Source: DSFT01 sp032249175 (GTDB lineage Bacteria > Hydrothermota > Hydrothermia > LBFQ01 > DSFT01). From it: a stretch of DNA of 20,599 nucleotides. A model generated the notes under the pieces. That model did not search any database. It was not told where the DNA came from and saw only the letters and a list, made by a program, of their open reading frames with translations. Numbering within the stretch: the stretch's first letter is position 1; every line of letters begins with the position of its first letter. A program made the position numbers and the translations under genes. The stretch is taken from positions 1-20,599 of the forward strand of contig JAVVGK010000016.1 in NCBI GenBank assembly GCA_032249175.1. The letters run 5' to 3'. Positions 6,910 through 14,853 of the stretch are shown piece after piece.

Positions 6910-6938
6910 ATGCCCCTTCCCCCCGGGGGCATTTTTAT
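6910..6938 (+). terminator. Rho-independent terminator after the secreted-protein operon
   Basis: ATGCCCC (6910-6916) pairs with GGGGCAT (6926-6932) across a nine-base loop, followed by TTTTTATTT on the plus strand. It sits between convergent genes. Read from the minus strand the hairpin is not followed by a T-run, so it mainly serves the plus-strand operon. Confidence 0.85.
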
Positions 6939-8287
6939 TTATATATTTTTATTAGGACTTTATCCTTATTCTTTTCATAAATTTCAGATATTTTCTCTTC
7001 AATTCTTTTATTCATTAATATGAATTTTATTTGTTCCCTAACATCTTCATATCTTGTAATTTTTTCAGGGATGAATTGTTTAACTCTTAAAATTAGATAA
7101 AAGCCATCTTTATATATTGGTCCAATAATTGAATTTTCTTTTACATCTTTAAAATATGGTTTTAATTCATCGGGAATGGCATCCTCAGGAACATAACCTA
7201 TTTCAACTGGACTAATAGAATTTTCCTTAGCAGTTTCCTCAAAATTCTTTTTAGCTTTTTCAAGAATTATTAAAACCCTTTCTCTTGCTTTCTCAATATC
7301 TTCCTTTGAGGGTTTAACCTTAATAAGAATATGACTAATTTTTACTGAATCAGAAGATTTATCATCAATTTTAAATATATTATAACCTAAGGGTGTTCTT
7401 ATTGGTCTTGTCCAAGAGCCTTTTGGTGTTGAAAATATTTCTAAAATTAAATCCTGACTTAAAAATTGAGATAAATAATTCCTTTTAACCCATCCCAATT
7501 CTAAAATACTATCATCTGAAAATTTCTTTGCTAATTTTTCAAAATTCTCACCTTTTTGTAATTTTTTATAAATATCCTTAATTTTATTATATGATTTTTC
7601 TTCTTGCTCAAATGAAGCGGAAACTGGAATTACAATCTGTTGTAAGTAGTATATATTTGGTTGTTTAGGAAATGAATCCTTATGAATTTCATAAAAACTC
7701 TTAATCTCATCCTCAGTTATACTTATTTCAGGAGTAATATATTTTGAAATGTACTTTTGGATTAATATTTGCTTTTTTATAAATTCTCTTTGATTTTCAA
7801 TAAACTCATTAATTGTTAAATTGTTTTTCTTTAACTCTTCATCAAAAATTTTCTTTCCTACAATTAAAAAAACTTTATTAGCAAGCTCTGGATCAGAAAA
7901 AATGATTATACTATCTGGAATTTCATAACTTTTCAAAATTTTCTTGATTTCAATTGTATCGTTGGGATTTACACCAAGTGATTGAATTTTATTAAAAATT
8001 TCAATTCTTCCATATTGGAAATATATATTATCCAGGTAATTTTTTGAAAAGTTTTTAAATTCATCTTCACTAATGGATAATGAGCTATCATTTTTGGCAA
8101 GAACAAGAATTACTCTTTGCTTTATCAAATTTTTTAAAATCTCATTCTTTATTGAGTCATTTTCAGTTAATGTTGTGCTTCTATAAACTTCTTCTAATTC
8201 AGAATAGAAAATTGGCTCATCATTTACAACAGCAATTACTTTATCTAAAAGCTTTAAACTATCAGAAAATAGAATTAAAAAAATCAT
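6935..8287 (-). CDS. SurA-like periplasmic foldase with two PpiC domains
   Basis: Likely chaperone and peptidyl-prolyl isomerase for outer-membrane and secreted proteins. The 450-residue protein begins with MIFLILFSDS, a very short signal, then KVIAVVNDEPIFYSELEE, the classic SurA N-terminal motif (16-33). A long helical region (40-205) includes extra length at about 95-155 compared with the compact SurA core. Parvulin domain 1 is about 211-308 (LGWVKRNYLSQF, then GSWTRPIRTPLGYNIFKI). Domain 2 is about 316-405 (VKISHILIKVKPSKED, then IGYVPEDAIPDELK), and a C-terminal helix closes the chaperone fold. The ATG directly abuts the stop TAA of the transaldolase in the same frame, so the start cannot lie upstream; AAAGGAAAA is a weak Shine-Dalgarno. 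It is last in the minus-strand run. SurA versus other PpiC proteins is judged by motif order. Confidence 0.87.
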   Translation of the reverse strand: MIFLILFSDSLKLLDKVIAVVNDEPIFYSELEEVYRSTTLTENDSIKNEILKNLIKQRVILVLAKNDSSLSISEDEFKNFSKNYLDNIYFQYGRIEIFNKIQSLGVNPNDTIEIKKILKSYEIPDSIIIFSDPELANKVFLIVGKKIFDEELKKNNLTINEFIENQREFIKKQILIQKYISKYITPEISITEDEIKSFYEIHKDSFPKQPNIYYLQQIVIPVSASFEQEEKSYNKIKDIYKKLQKGENFEKLAKKFSDDSILELGWVKRNYLSQFLSQDLILEIFSTPKGSWTRPIRTPLGYNIFKIDDKSSDSVKISHILIKVKPSKEDIEKARERVLIILEKAKKNFEETAKENSISPVEIGYVPEDAIPDELKPYFKDVKENSIIGPIYKDGFYLILRVKQFIPEKITRYEDVREQIKFILMNKRIEEKISEIYEKNKDKVLIKIYK

Positions 8288-8932
8288 TTAATTTTCCTTT
8301 TTATTCCAATCTTCTAAAAATTTTTCAAGTCCAATATCAGTTAATGGATGTTTTATCATTTGATAAAATACATGAGGCGGAATTGTTGCTATATGAGCAC
8401 CATATAATGCTGATAATAAAACATGTCTTGGATGTCTAATACTCGCTGATATTACTTCAGTTTCAATATCATGAATAGCGAATATCTCAACAATCTCCTT
8501 AATAATTGAAATCCCATCATGACCAATATCATCAAGCCTTCCAATAAATGGCGATACATATCTAGCACCTGCTCTTGCAGCAATAAGTGCTTGAATTGGA
8601 TTAAAAATTAATGTTGTATTAACACTTATTCCTTTATCTGAAAGATACTTTATAGCTTTTATTCCATCTTCTGTAAATGGAATTTTAATTACTATATTAG
8701 GATGAATATCTGCTAATTTTTGTGCTTCTTCAATCATTTCTTCAAATTTTAAGGTTGTTACTTCTGCTGAAACAGGACCTTTTACAATTTCACATATTTG
8801 TTTTAAAATTTCATAGGGATTTCCTTTTTCTTTTGCTAAAAGAGATGGATTTGTTGTAACACCACTTATTATACCCCATTCATTTAACTTTTTTATTTCC
8901 TCAATGTTAGCACTATCTACGAAAAATTTCAT
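8288..8932 (-). CDS. tal: Transaldolase (TalC / fructose-6-phosphate aldolase-like subfamily)
   Basis: Class I Schiff-base aldolase of the non-oxidative pentose phosphate pathway. The length of 214 residues fits the small decameric-type subfamily. Visible motifs are the N-terminal FFVDSANIEEI with Asp6, GVTTNPSLL at 24-32, AEVTT at 56-60, the catalytic-lysine strand VIKIPFT with Lys83, NTTLIFNPIQALIAARAGA, SPFIGRLDDIGHDG, and SIRHPRHV. Transaldolase and fructose-6-phosphate aldolase cannot be separated here with certainty. The -10-like motif CTTTAAAATTTTC lies before the ATG and contains the stop codon of tlyA, so this gene can be transcribed on its own as well as by read-through. The SurA-like gene follows with zero spacing. 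Confidence 0.93.
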   Translation of the reverse strand: MKFFVDSANIEEIKKLNEWGIISGVTTNPSLLAKEKGNPYEILKQICEIVKGPVSAEVTTLKFEEMIEEAQKLADIHPNIVIKIPFTEDGIKAIKYLSDKGISVNTTLIFNPIQALIAARAGARYVSPFIGRLDDIGHDGISIIKEIVEIFAIHDIETEVISASIRHPRHVLLSALYGAHIATIPPHVFYQMIKHPLTDIGLEKFLEDWNKKEN

Positions 8933-8937
8933 AGTTT

Positions 8938-8951
8938 GAAAATTTTAAAGC
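8938..8951 (-). promoter_or_regulatory. Promoter motif of tal, overlapping the tlyA stop codon
   Basis: Minus-strand GCTTTAAAATTTTC, ending five bases before the tal ATG. The TAA inside is the tlyA stop (8947-8945), preceded by the last tlyA codon CTT. No Shine-Dalgarno is seen. Confidence 0.6.
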
Positions 8952-9670
8952 TTTTTAGATAAAATAAAAAATTCATGATTTCCTTTTGGTCCAGGGGGAT
9001 AAGATCTAACTACACCTATAATTTCAAATTTCATTTCCTTTAAAAAATTTAAAATTTTATCAACTGCTAATTTCCTTAAATTTTCATTCCTAACTACACC
9101 TTTCTTAACGAATTTTTTTCCAAGTTCAAATTGTGGTTTTACAAGAACTAACAAATATCCATTATCCTTTAAAAACTTTATAACATTTGGAATAACTTTT
9201 GTTAAACTTATAAATGAAACATCAATTGTTATTAAATCTAATTTTTCTTTTATGTCATTTTCAGTTAATTCACGAGCATCTTTTTCTTCATAAGAAATAA
9301 CTCTTTTATCATTTTTTAATTTTTCATGGAGTTGATTTTTACCAACATCAACTGCATAAACAATTTTTGCTCCTCTCTGTAATAAACAATCTACAAATCC
9401 ACCTGTTGAAGAACCAACATCAAGACAAATGAAATCCTTAACATTTAATTTAAAATAATTTAAAGCAGTTTCAAGTTTTAAACCACCCCTTGAAACATAT
9501 TTCAATTTTTCTTTTATTTTAATATCAGAATTTACATCAACAAGTTTTCCAGGTTTATCAATAATAACACCATTTACAATAACATTTCCTGACATTATTA
9601 GTGCTTTTGCTTTTTCTCTACTTTCAGCTAAATTTTTTATAACAAGCAATTGGTCAAGTCTAATTTTCAT
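8945..9670 (-). CDS. tlyA: TlyA-family RNA methyltransferase with S4 domain
   Basis: Predicted SAM-dependent 2'-O-methyltransferase of rRNA (the family also called hemolysin A). The 241-residue protein has an N-terminal S4 RNA-binding domain (about 1-57, MKIRLDQLLVIKNLAESREK and GNVIVNG). The junction YVSRGGLKLE at 58-67 follows, then an FtsJ-like Rossmann domain: CLDVGSSTGGF at 82-92 for SAM, AVDVG at 106-110, IDVSFISL at 149-156, VKPQFELG at 177-184 and GPKGNHEFF at 227-235. It starts four bases after the LptF/LptG stop with only a weak AAGGGAAGA upstream, and its stop lies in the tal promoter motif. In some bacteria TlyA methylates both subunits; specificity here is unknown. Confidence 0.92.
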   Translation of the reverse strand: MKIRLDQLLVIKNLAESREKAKALIMSGNVIVNGVIIDKPGKLVDVNSDIKIKEKLKYVSRGGLKLETALNYFKLNVKDFICLDVGSSTGGFVDCLLQRGAKIVYAVDVGKNQLHEKLKNDKRVISYEEKDARELTENDIKEKLDLITIDVSFISLTKVIPNVIKFLKDNGYLLVLVKPQFELGKKFVKKGVVRNENLRKLAVDKILNFLKEMKFEIIGVVRSYPPGPKGNHEFFILSKKL

Positions 9671-9673
9671 TAT

Positions 9674-10807
9674 TTAGTATTCTTCCCTTCTAATTAAATA
9701 TATTGATATAATGAAGAATAAAACATTAGGGAACCACATAGCTAATGCTCCATTTACTATATTCTTTTTAGCAAGCTCTTCTCCACCAATTAAAAAAATA
9801 TAATAGATTGTAAATACTATAAAAGATATACCAAGTGCAGGACCAAAGCCACCCCTTCTTATTATTGAAGATATTGGAGCAGATAATAAAACAAATACAA
9901 TTGCTGAAAATGGCATGGAAAATTTCTTGTGAATTTCAAGTAAAATTTGATTTATTCTCATTTTATAATATCTTTTTAAATCTTCATCTTTTATCATTTC
10001 ATATTCCTTCTTCTTTCTTTCCATTTCTTCAATTAGTCGCTTTATGCCCATTTCTCTATCGCCTCTAAATTCTCTTTCTCTAATTTGCATACTAATATCA
10101 AGCTTTATTAAAACTTGATAATTTTCAAATTCTATTGTTCTATACTTTTTAGTAAATCCATCTAAGAGTTGATGAATTTGACCATCTTTCAAATCTAAAA
10201 TCAAAATGCTATCTTCAAAACTATAAATATAACCATTTTTAGCAGTTATGAATGTCTTGCCATAATCTGATATATCGTAAATTCTTATATCTTCTAAATA
10301 AGATGTCCTATCATCTTTATTTCCAATATATAGTTTATAATTTCCAATTTCATTGAATAGTCCAGATTTTATTTGAGCTATTGGTTTTTTAATGTAAATA
10401 TCAATTAATAAGTTTTTAAATTTATGATTTGACTCAGGTAAAATTTTATCATTAAACCAAACCATAAAGATAAAGACAATTGTTGAAAATATAATTGGAC
10501 CTAATAGAAGTCTCTTTAAGCTTATTCCGCAGGATTTGGCAGCAATAATTTCAAAGTTTTGAGATAAATTTCCAAAAGCTATTAAACTTGCTATTAAAAC
10601 GGACATAGGAATGGAAAGAGCTAATATGAATGGAAGTGCATATATAAATAATTTTATTACTATATCAATTGGAACTCCCTTCCTGATTAACAAGTCCATA
10701 AGCTCAAAAATTTTGTCAAGTAATAGAACAAGTGTAATTACTAAAATTGAGCCTAAAAATGGAAGGATATGCAATTTAATTATATAAAAGTCTAATTTTT
10801 TTAGCAT
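9674..10807 (-). CDS. LptF/LptG (YjgP/YjgQ) family lipopolysaccharide export permease
   Basis: Inner-membrane subunit of the LPS transporter that drives LPS from the inner membrane to the periplasmic bridge with LptB and LptC. The 377-residue protein has the family layout: three N-terminal membrane segments (about 16-32, 52-78, 100-120), a periplasmic beta-jellyroll (about 122-240, including KTFITAKNGYIYSFEDSIL), and three C-terminal segments (about 296-316, 322-342, 355-373). The coupling region ALSIPMSVLIASLIAFGNLSQ (63-83, with FEIIAAKSCGIS after it) is typical. A charged helix at about 243-290 precedes the fourth segment. It starts within the TAATG overlap of the previous stop, with GGAGGT close upstream. 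LptF and LptG cannot be told apart here, and no second copy is in the window. It supports an outer membrane. Confidence 0.9.
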   Translation of the reverse strand: MLKKLDFYIIKLHILPFLGSILVITLVLLLDKIFELMDLLIRKGVPIDIVIKLFIYALPFILALSIPMSVLIASLIAFGNLSQNFEIIAAKSCGISLKRLLLGPIIFSTIVFIFMVWFNDKILPESNHKFKNLLIDIYIKKPIAQIKSGLFNEIGNYKLYIGNKDDRTSYLEDIRIYDISDYGKTFITAKNGYIYSFEDSILILDLKDGQIHQLLDGFTKKYRTIEFENYQVLIKLDISMQIREREFRGDREMGIKRLIEEMERKKKEYEMIKDEDLKRYYKMRINQILLEIHKKFSMPFSAIVFVLLSAPISSIIRRGGFGPALGISFIVFTIYYIFLIGGEELAKKNIVNGALAMWFPNVLFFIISIYLIRREEY

Positions 10808-11505
10808 TAACCTCCGCTCATAATTTTCATAATACCTTTTTTAGCCCACTTATTATTTGGGTCAATTGATTGCATTTGATAATAATAATTTAAAGCTGAT
10901 TGTCTATCACCTTTATTTAAAGCATCTATTGCCATAGCTTCAAGTTCTGCTAATTTTTTATATTTTTGAGCTAATTGGTCATTTGGATTTGATTTTAATA
11001 TATCATTTGCTATTTGTATCGTTTTATTTAAATTATGCTCCTCTTCATAAGCTTGCTGTAGAGCTAATGAGCCACTTGCAGAAAATCCTCCTGATAATTC
11101 TGTACCTACTTTTGGAATATCAATTTTTGAAATATCAACATCTACTTTTATGTCAGTTGGATTTGTTGGATTTTTTGGTTTTTCTTCAACTTTTTCAGTA
11201 GGTTGCTCTGGAATTGGAACTTGCGTTTGAATAACATTTGTTATAGTTGTTTCAGGTTTTTGAATTTTATGTGTAGTATCAATAGTTTGATTTTTAATTA
11301 TTGATTTTTCCGATTTTATTACCTGCTTTTCTTCTTTTATATTTTTGCTTATAATTGACGTTTCTTTTGGAAGCTCAAGCTCCTTTCTGATGTCAATAAT
11401 TGTTTCTTGTTTTGGTTTAGATATATAATTTTTATAGATGTAGAAACTACCCCCAATTATAATAATTGTTTGGATTATTAATAAAGTTATCAAAAATCTT
11501 TTCAT
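10807..11505 (-). CDS. Membrane-anchored TPR protein, paralogue of the FHA protein's C-terminus
   Basis: A 232-residue protein of unknown function. The start is taken as the ATG in the ATGA overlap with the previous stop (11505), giving MKRFLITLLI and a single membrane segment at about 4-24. An upstream in-frame start at 11538 would put charged residues ahead of it and lies deep in the upstream gene. A lysine- and proline-rich linker (about 30-145) follows, then IKVDVDISKIDIPKV. A TPR-like domain (about 152-230) has AYEEEHNLNKTIQIANDILK and ALNYYYQMQSIDPNNKWAKK. This domain aligns without large gaps with the C-terminus of the FHA protein encoded just upstream, including the YExEHNLxKTIxIA and DPxNxWAK signatures. 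A role in envelope complex assembly is inference from the operon with the LPS permease. Confidence 0.85.
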   Translation of the reverse strand: MKRFLITLLIIQTIIIIGGSFYIYKNYISKPKQETIIDIRKELELPKETSIISKNIKEEKQVIKSEKSIIKNQTIDTTHKIQKPETTITNVIQTQVPIPEQPTEKVEEKPKNPTNPTDIKVDVDISKIDIPKVGTELSGGFSASGSLALQQAYEEEHNLNKTIQIANDILKSNPNDQLAQKYKKLAELEAMAIDALNKGDRQSALNYYYQMQSIDPNNKWAKKGIMKIMSGG

Positions 11506-13190
11506 TTTCCAAGTCTTGAAAGCGCTTGCTTTGCCCAATTATTTGATGGATCTAATTTTAAAATTTCCTCCCAAATTGATATTGCCTCCGCTTTTTTTCC
11601 TTGTTTTTCATAAGCAAGTGCTTGCTTTTCTTTTTGAGCTAATCTTAAATAGTACTTTGCTTTAACATTATTTGGATCATTTTGTAATATGGATGTTGCT
11701 ATTCTTATCGTTTTGTCTAAATTGTGCTCCTTTTCATAAGCATTAACTAAATTTTTTGTTTCATCAAGTGTAATATCTAAATTTATTTCTGGTTGTGTTG
11801 TTTCTAAATTTATTTTTGGAACATCAATTTTTATAGTTGGCTCAAGTGTTTTTTGTTCTTTTGGTTTTTCTGCTATTTCTTCCTTTTTCTCTTCTTTTGG
11901 TTTAACTTCCTTTAATGAGGCAAGTTTTTGTTGGATTTCAGATTTTGTTGTTCTTTTCTTTTGAGCATCCAAAATGATTTTTTTCAGTTCTAATAGTTGT
12001 GGATGATCTGGTGCTCTATTTAGTGCTAAATTTAAAACTTCTAATGCTTCATTTACTTTTCCACTTTCAAATAATGCTTTTGCTTCCGCATAATTTTGTT
12101 GAACAACAGTTGCTATTAAAATTTGATCATATAAACTATTTACATATCTCTCATTTTCTAAAACTTTAATAGCGTTTTCAATTGAATTTAAAGCACTAAA
12201 ATAATCACCATTATTTATTTTATCTTCTGCTGTTTTCACATCTTTCCAAGCATTTAATAATTTTTCAATAAGTGGTTTTAAATCCAAAATTCTTTGGTCA
12301 TTTTTCTTAATTTTTTCAGCTTGAATTATTTCATTTCTTGCCCTTTCAAGAGCATTAATTTTCTTTTCAGTTGTTTCAAGTTGTGAGATTATGGGAATTG
12401 TTGAACTTGCTGAGCTTATTAAATTATTAAATTTATTCTCTTGCTGTGCATTATAAAACCAAATGCCAAAACCAATTAAAGCTATTATGATAACTCCTAA
12501 AATTCCATAAACATAAACTGGAATACCTTTGGACCTATAAATTTCACTTTCAGGCTTTTCCTTTGGATTTACAAATAAAATTCTTGTTTTTCCAATTTGA
12601 ATCTCATCGCCACTATGTAAAGGCATTATTTTCGTTAAAACTTTACCATTTAATAGTGTTGGATTTTTACCACCAATATCCTCAATCTCATATCTATCGT
12701 CAAAAACATATATTTTTGCTTGCTTCCTTGAAACATATTGATCATCTATTCTATAATCTGCTTCATCTCCTCTTCCAATAATTCCTGTTTTGTCAATCTC
12801 AATTATCTTTCCCGCATCAGGACCTGATAAAATTTTAAGATAAGGAACTTCTGCTTCTTCAATATCTATAAATTGTGTTGGTTGGCTTTTTGACATATCA
12901 TCCACTTGAACTCCAATATCAATTTTAGCAAGTGTAATTTCAATTCCATTTGCCACAAATGTTTCATTTTCTCTTATTTTAAAATCACCAATTATCTCCT
13001 TATCTTTATAAATAACTTTTGAATTTGCTCTTATAAAAACTTCCTTATTATTATAACCCATAATTGTAAAATGATTTTCGTTTAAATTACTATCTAAAAA
13101 ATCACCTTTCTCTTTTGAGAAGGTATAAGGAACTTGCTTTATCTTTAAAAGCTCTTCTTTTTCACCTTTTCTTATAATGAAAATAACCAT
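11502..13190 (-). CDS. FHA-domain membrane protein with C-terminal TPR
   Basis: A 562-residue protein with cytoplasmic phosphothreonine-binding potential. Residues about 117-207 form a full FHA domain: GIIGRGDEADYRIDDQYVSR (136-155) carries the conserved Gly-Arg at 139-140 and Ser154-Arg155, and NGK at 181-183 is the usual Asn. Residues about 30-90 look like a second, degenerate FHA repeat (HFTIMGYNNKEVFIRANSKV, then ENETFVANGIEITLAKI) without the GR and SR residues. A membrane segment lies at about 224-246. Two TPR-like regions follow, at about 318-405 and 480-562, split by a charged linker rich in Lys and Glu. FHA proteins often act downstream of Ser/Thr kinases or in secretion machines such as YscD; no kinase is in the window. 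The leaderless motif at 13197-13209 contains the stop of the upstream dedA gene. Confidence 0.9.
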   Translation of the reverse strand: MVIFIIRKGEKEELLKIKQVPYTFSKEKGDFLDSNLNENHFTIMGYNNKEVFIRANSKVIYKDKEIIGDFKIRENETFVANGIEITLAKIDIGVQVDDMSKSQPTQFIDIEEAEVPYLKILSGPDAGKIIEIDKTGIIGRGDEADYRIDDQYVSRKQAKIYVFDDRYEIEDIGGKNPTLLNGKVLTKIMPLHSGDEIQIGKTRILFVNPKEKPESEIYRSKGIPVYVYGILGVIIIALIGFGIWFYNAQQENKFNNLISSASSTIPIISQLETTEKKINALERARNEIIQAEKIKKNDQRILDLKPLIEKLLNAWKDVKTAEDKINNGDYFSALNSIENAIKVLENERYVNSLYDQILIATVVQQNYAEAKALFESGKVNEALEVLNLALNRAPDHPQLLELKKIILDAQKKRTTKSEIQQKLASLKEVKPKEEKKEEIAEKPKEQKTLEPTIKIDVPKINLETTQPEINLDITLDETKNLVNAYEKEHNLDKTIRIATSILQNDPNNVKAKYYLRLAQKEKQALAYEKQGKKAEAISIWEEILKLDPSNNWAKQALSRLGK

Positions 13191-13196
13191 AACTTT

Positions 13197-13209
13197 GAAA
13201 TTTTAAAGC
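13197..13209 (-). promoter_or_regulatory. Promoter motif of the FHA gene, overlapping the dedA stop
   Basis: Minus-strand GCTTTAAAATTTC ends six bases before ATG 13190. The TAA of the dedA gene (13205-13203) lies within it, preceded by the codon CTT as at the tlyA/tal junction. No Shine-Dalgarno. Confidence 0.55.
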
Positions 13210-13832
13210 ATAACTTTGCCTTTCTGTTTTGATTTTTTAAATTGTTTATATAAGAAATAAACTGATAGCAAAAAAATTGCTGAAATTACAATTAAGTCAA
13301 AAACTTTACTATATTTCATAATTTCTTTCCAATTGCTTTTTAAAATATATCCAACATAAGCTAAAAACATATTCCAAGCACTTGCTCCTATTGTTGTAAA
13401 TATAATAAACTTCATAAAGTTCATTCTTGCCATTCCAGCAGGTATAGAAATTAAATGTCTTACAACAGGTATAAATCTACTAATTAAAATTGTTATTTCG
13501 CCATATTTACTAAAAAATTTTTCAGTAATTTCAAGATGCTCTTTTTCAAGCAAGAAGTACTTTCCATATTTTAAAATAAATGCTCTTCCTCCATAAAGCC
13601 CCATTAAGTATGAAATTGAGGAGCCAATTATACTTCCGAGTGTTGAAAATATAAATACGCCTATCCAACTAAATTTTTCTTCATAAACAAGAAATCCAGT
13701 AAATGGCATTACAGCTTCACTTGGAACGGGGAAAATCATACTTTCCATAGCCATTAAAACCATAACCCCAACATATCCAATTTCATAAATGATATTAGAA
13801 AAGAAATTCGCTAAAATTTCAGTAATTGACAT
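13203..13832 (-). CDS. DedA-family membrane protein
   Basis: DedA/VTT proteins are implicated in lipid carrier recycling (undecaprenyl phosphate or phospholipid flipping) and envelope homeostasis. The 209-residue protein shows the family motifs: MESMIFPVPSEAVMPFTGFL at 29-48 with the conserved Glu30 and Pro-rich reentrant region, GSIIGSSISYLMGLYGG at 66-82, and SRFIPVVRHLISIPAGMARM at 118-137 with the conserved Arg residues. Hydrophobic segments span about 13-50, 55-78, 112-160 and 172-195. AAAGGAG lies upstream of the ATG, which overlaps the preceding stop by one base (TAATG), so it is cotranslated with the DUF2892 gene. Substrate not shown by the sequence. Confidence 0.93.
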   Translation of the reverse strand: MSITEILANFFSNIIYEIGYVGVMVLMAMESMIFPVPSEAVMPFTGFLVYEEKFSWIGVFIFSTLGSIIGSSISYLMGLYGGRAFILKYGKYFLLEKEHLEITEKFFSKYGEITILISRFIPVVRHLISIPAGMARMNFMKFIIFTTIGASAWNMFLAYVGYILKSNWKEIMKYSKVFDLIVISAIFLLSVYFLYKQFKKSKQKGKVML

Positions 13833-14053
13833 TATTTTCTCCTTTCAAGAGGGTCAATTCTTTTACTATTAAAATTGAAAACTTTGTAAATTGGACAAAA
13901 TCCTATAATTGAAGTAAAAATTAGAAAAATTGATAGTATTATCAAGATAGTTTTTATAATGAAAGACAAACTTGCGGAAATGGAAAATGCTATTAAAATT
14001 ATACTTAAAGCAATTCTTAACATCCTATCTGTTGTTCCTATATTATTTTTCAT
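13832..14053 (-). CDS. Small DUF2892/YgaP-like membrane protein
   Basis: A 73-residue protein with two membrane helices (about 11-32 and 33-52). It has the DUF2892 pattern: an N-terminal N-I-G-T-T-D-R at 4-10 followed by LRIALSI, and GFCPIYKV at 51-58. This domain occurs alone or at the C-terminus of rhodanese proteins such as YgaP; its job is not known. First gene of the minus-strand run, preceded by the CTTTAAAATTTTC motif, and coupled to dedA by a one-base overlap. Confidence 0.85.
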   Translation of the reverse strand: MKNNIGTTDRMLRIALSIILIAFSISASLSFIIKTILIILSIFLIFTSIIGFCPIYKVFNFNSKRIDPLERRK

Positions 14054-14057
14054 TTGT

Positions 14058-14071
14058 GAAAATTTTAAAGC
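14058..14071 (-). promoter_or_regulatory. Promoter motif for the eight-gene minus-strand run
   Basis: Minus-strand GCTTTAAAATTTTC ends four bases before ATG 14053. It shares an 83-bp divergent region with the promoter at 14122; the middle (14072-14121) shows no other clear element. Confidence 0.6.
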
Positions 14072-14121
14072 ATATAATTAAGTCTTAGGTTTAATTTTTA
14101 GGGTGTGTAAATTCCTCTAAA

Positions 14122-14133
14122 CTTTAAAATTTT
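14122..14133 (+). promoter_or_regulatory. Promoter motif of the membrane protein/hydrolase operon
   Basis: CTTTAAAATTTT ends three bases before ATG 14137. TAAAAT to ATG is six bases, exactly the spacing expected if transcription starts at the A of the ATG. Confidence 0.65.
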
Positions 14134-14136
14134 AGT

Positions 14137-14853
14137 ATGAACTTTACATTCTTTATAACACTGCTAAATATAAGTATATGGATCGTTCTTGGAATTTATT
14201 ATTTATTCTTTAATCCTTATAGTCCAATTTACTCACTTTCAATTCCATCAATTCTATTTGTAATTTTCTTTATCGTTTCAATGAGAAGGGCATTTATTAT
14301 TATTGGTATAAATACTGCAAGAGGAAAGCTAACATTTTTACTTGGTCTTGGCGGTGTATTATTAGCTCTTGGATTCTTCCTAATTCAATTTAATGCTAAA
14401 AATTTTATTGTTTATCCATTATTATATATTGGACACTTATCATTAGCAAGTGCTGTTGTTTATATGTTTTTTCAACTTATAAAAAGTGGATATGGTCTTA
14501 CACTTGGTGAAGCTTTACAAGTTCTTGGAATTTTTATAATACTTATTGTAATAGGTTATTCTTTGCTTTTGAATAATTATAAATTTGATGAGAAGTTTTA
14601 TTACAATTTAGTTTTAATAATTCTTGGTTATATTCTTGCGATATTTGCTATAATTGATTTGAGGATATTTTGGGGTAGTGACCTTGGAAAAAGGTGGATA
14701 ATTGGCTCAATAGCAGGAATTATTTTTCTATTAGCAGATATATTTTTTGTTGTTTATCTATCAAATGAAAACTTTTTCTACATATATTCTGCTTCTTTAC
14801 TTTGGGGTTTGTCTGGAATTTTAATGAGTGGAATTTTCTCTTTGCCTGATTAA
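14137..14853 (+). CDS. Polytopic membrane protein of unknown family
   Basis: A 238-residue protein I do not recognise. Hydrophobicity suggests about seven to eight membrane helices: roughly 4-24, 31-49, 66-85, 91-116, 124-146, 154-175, 187-208 and 213-234. Short polar loops contain SMRRAFIIIGINTARGK (48-64) and LRIFWGSDLGKRW (175-187). The overall look recalls histidine-kinase 7TM sensor modules, but no cytoplasmic signalling domain is attached, so no function is assigned. It begins from a leaderless-type promoter and is immediately followed, with no spacing, by an alpha/beta hydrolase. Confidence 0.85.
   Translation: MNFTFFITLLNISIWIVLGIYYLFFNPYSPIYSLSIPSILFVIFFIVSMRRAFIIIGINTARGKLTFLLGLGGVLLALGFFLIQFNAKNFIVYPLLYIGHLSLASAVVYMFFQLIKSGYGLTLGEALQVLGIFIILIVIGYSLLLNNYKFDEKFYYNLVLIILGYILAIFAIIDLRIFWGSDLGKRWIIGSIAGIIFLLADIFFVVYLSNENFFYIYSASLLWGLSGILMSGIFSLPD

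Noticed and set aside
6910..6938. Hairpin as a bidirectional terminator also serving the SurA-like gene
   Set aside because: On the minus strand the hairpin is followed by CAGGAGGTGG rather than a T-run, so only plus-strand use is supported.
8080..8439. Plus-strand frame spanning the SurA-like and transaldolase genes
   Set aside because: It crosses two well-supported genes on the other strand and has no start signal or protein family features.
9835..10068. Small plus-strand reading frame inside the LptF/LptG gene
   Set aside because: Antisense to a clear membrane protein gene, no ribosome site or promoter box, and no recognisable domain.
11506..11538. Longer start for the membrane-anchored TPR protein
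   Set aside because: The added 11 residues overlap the conserved end of the upstream FHA protein; the ATGA overlap start gives a cleaner membrane anchor.
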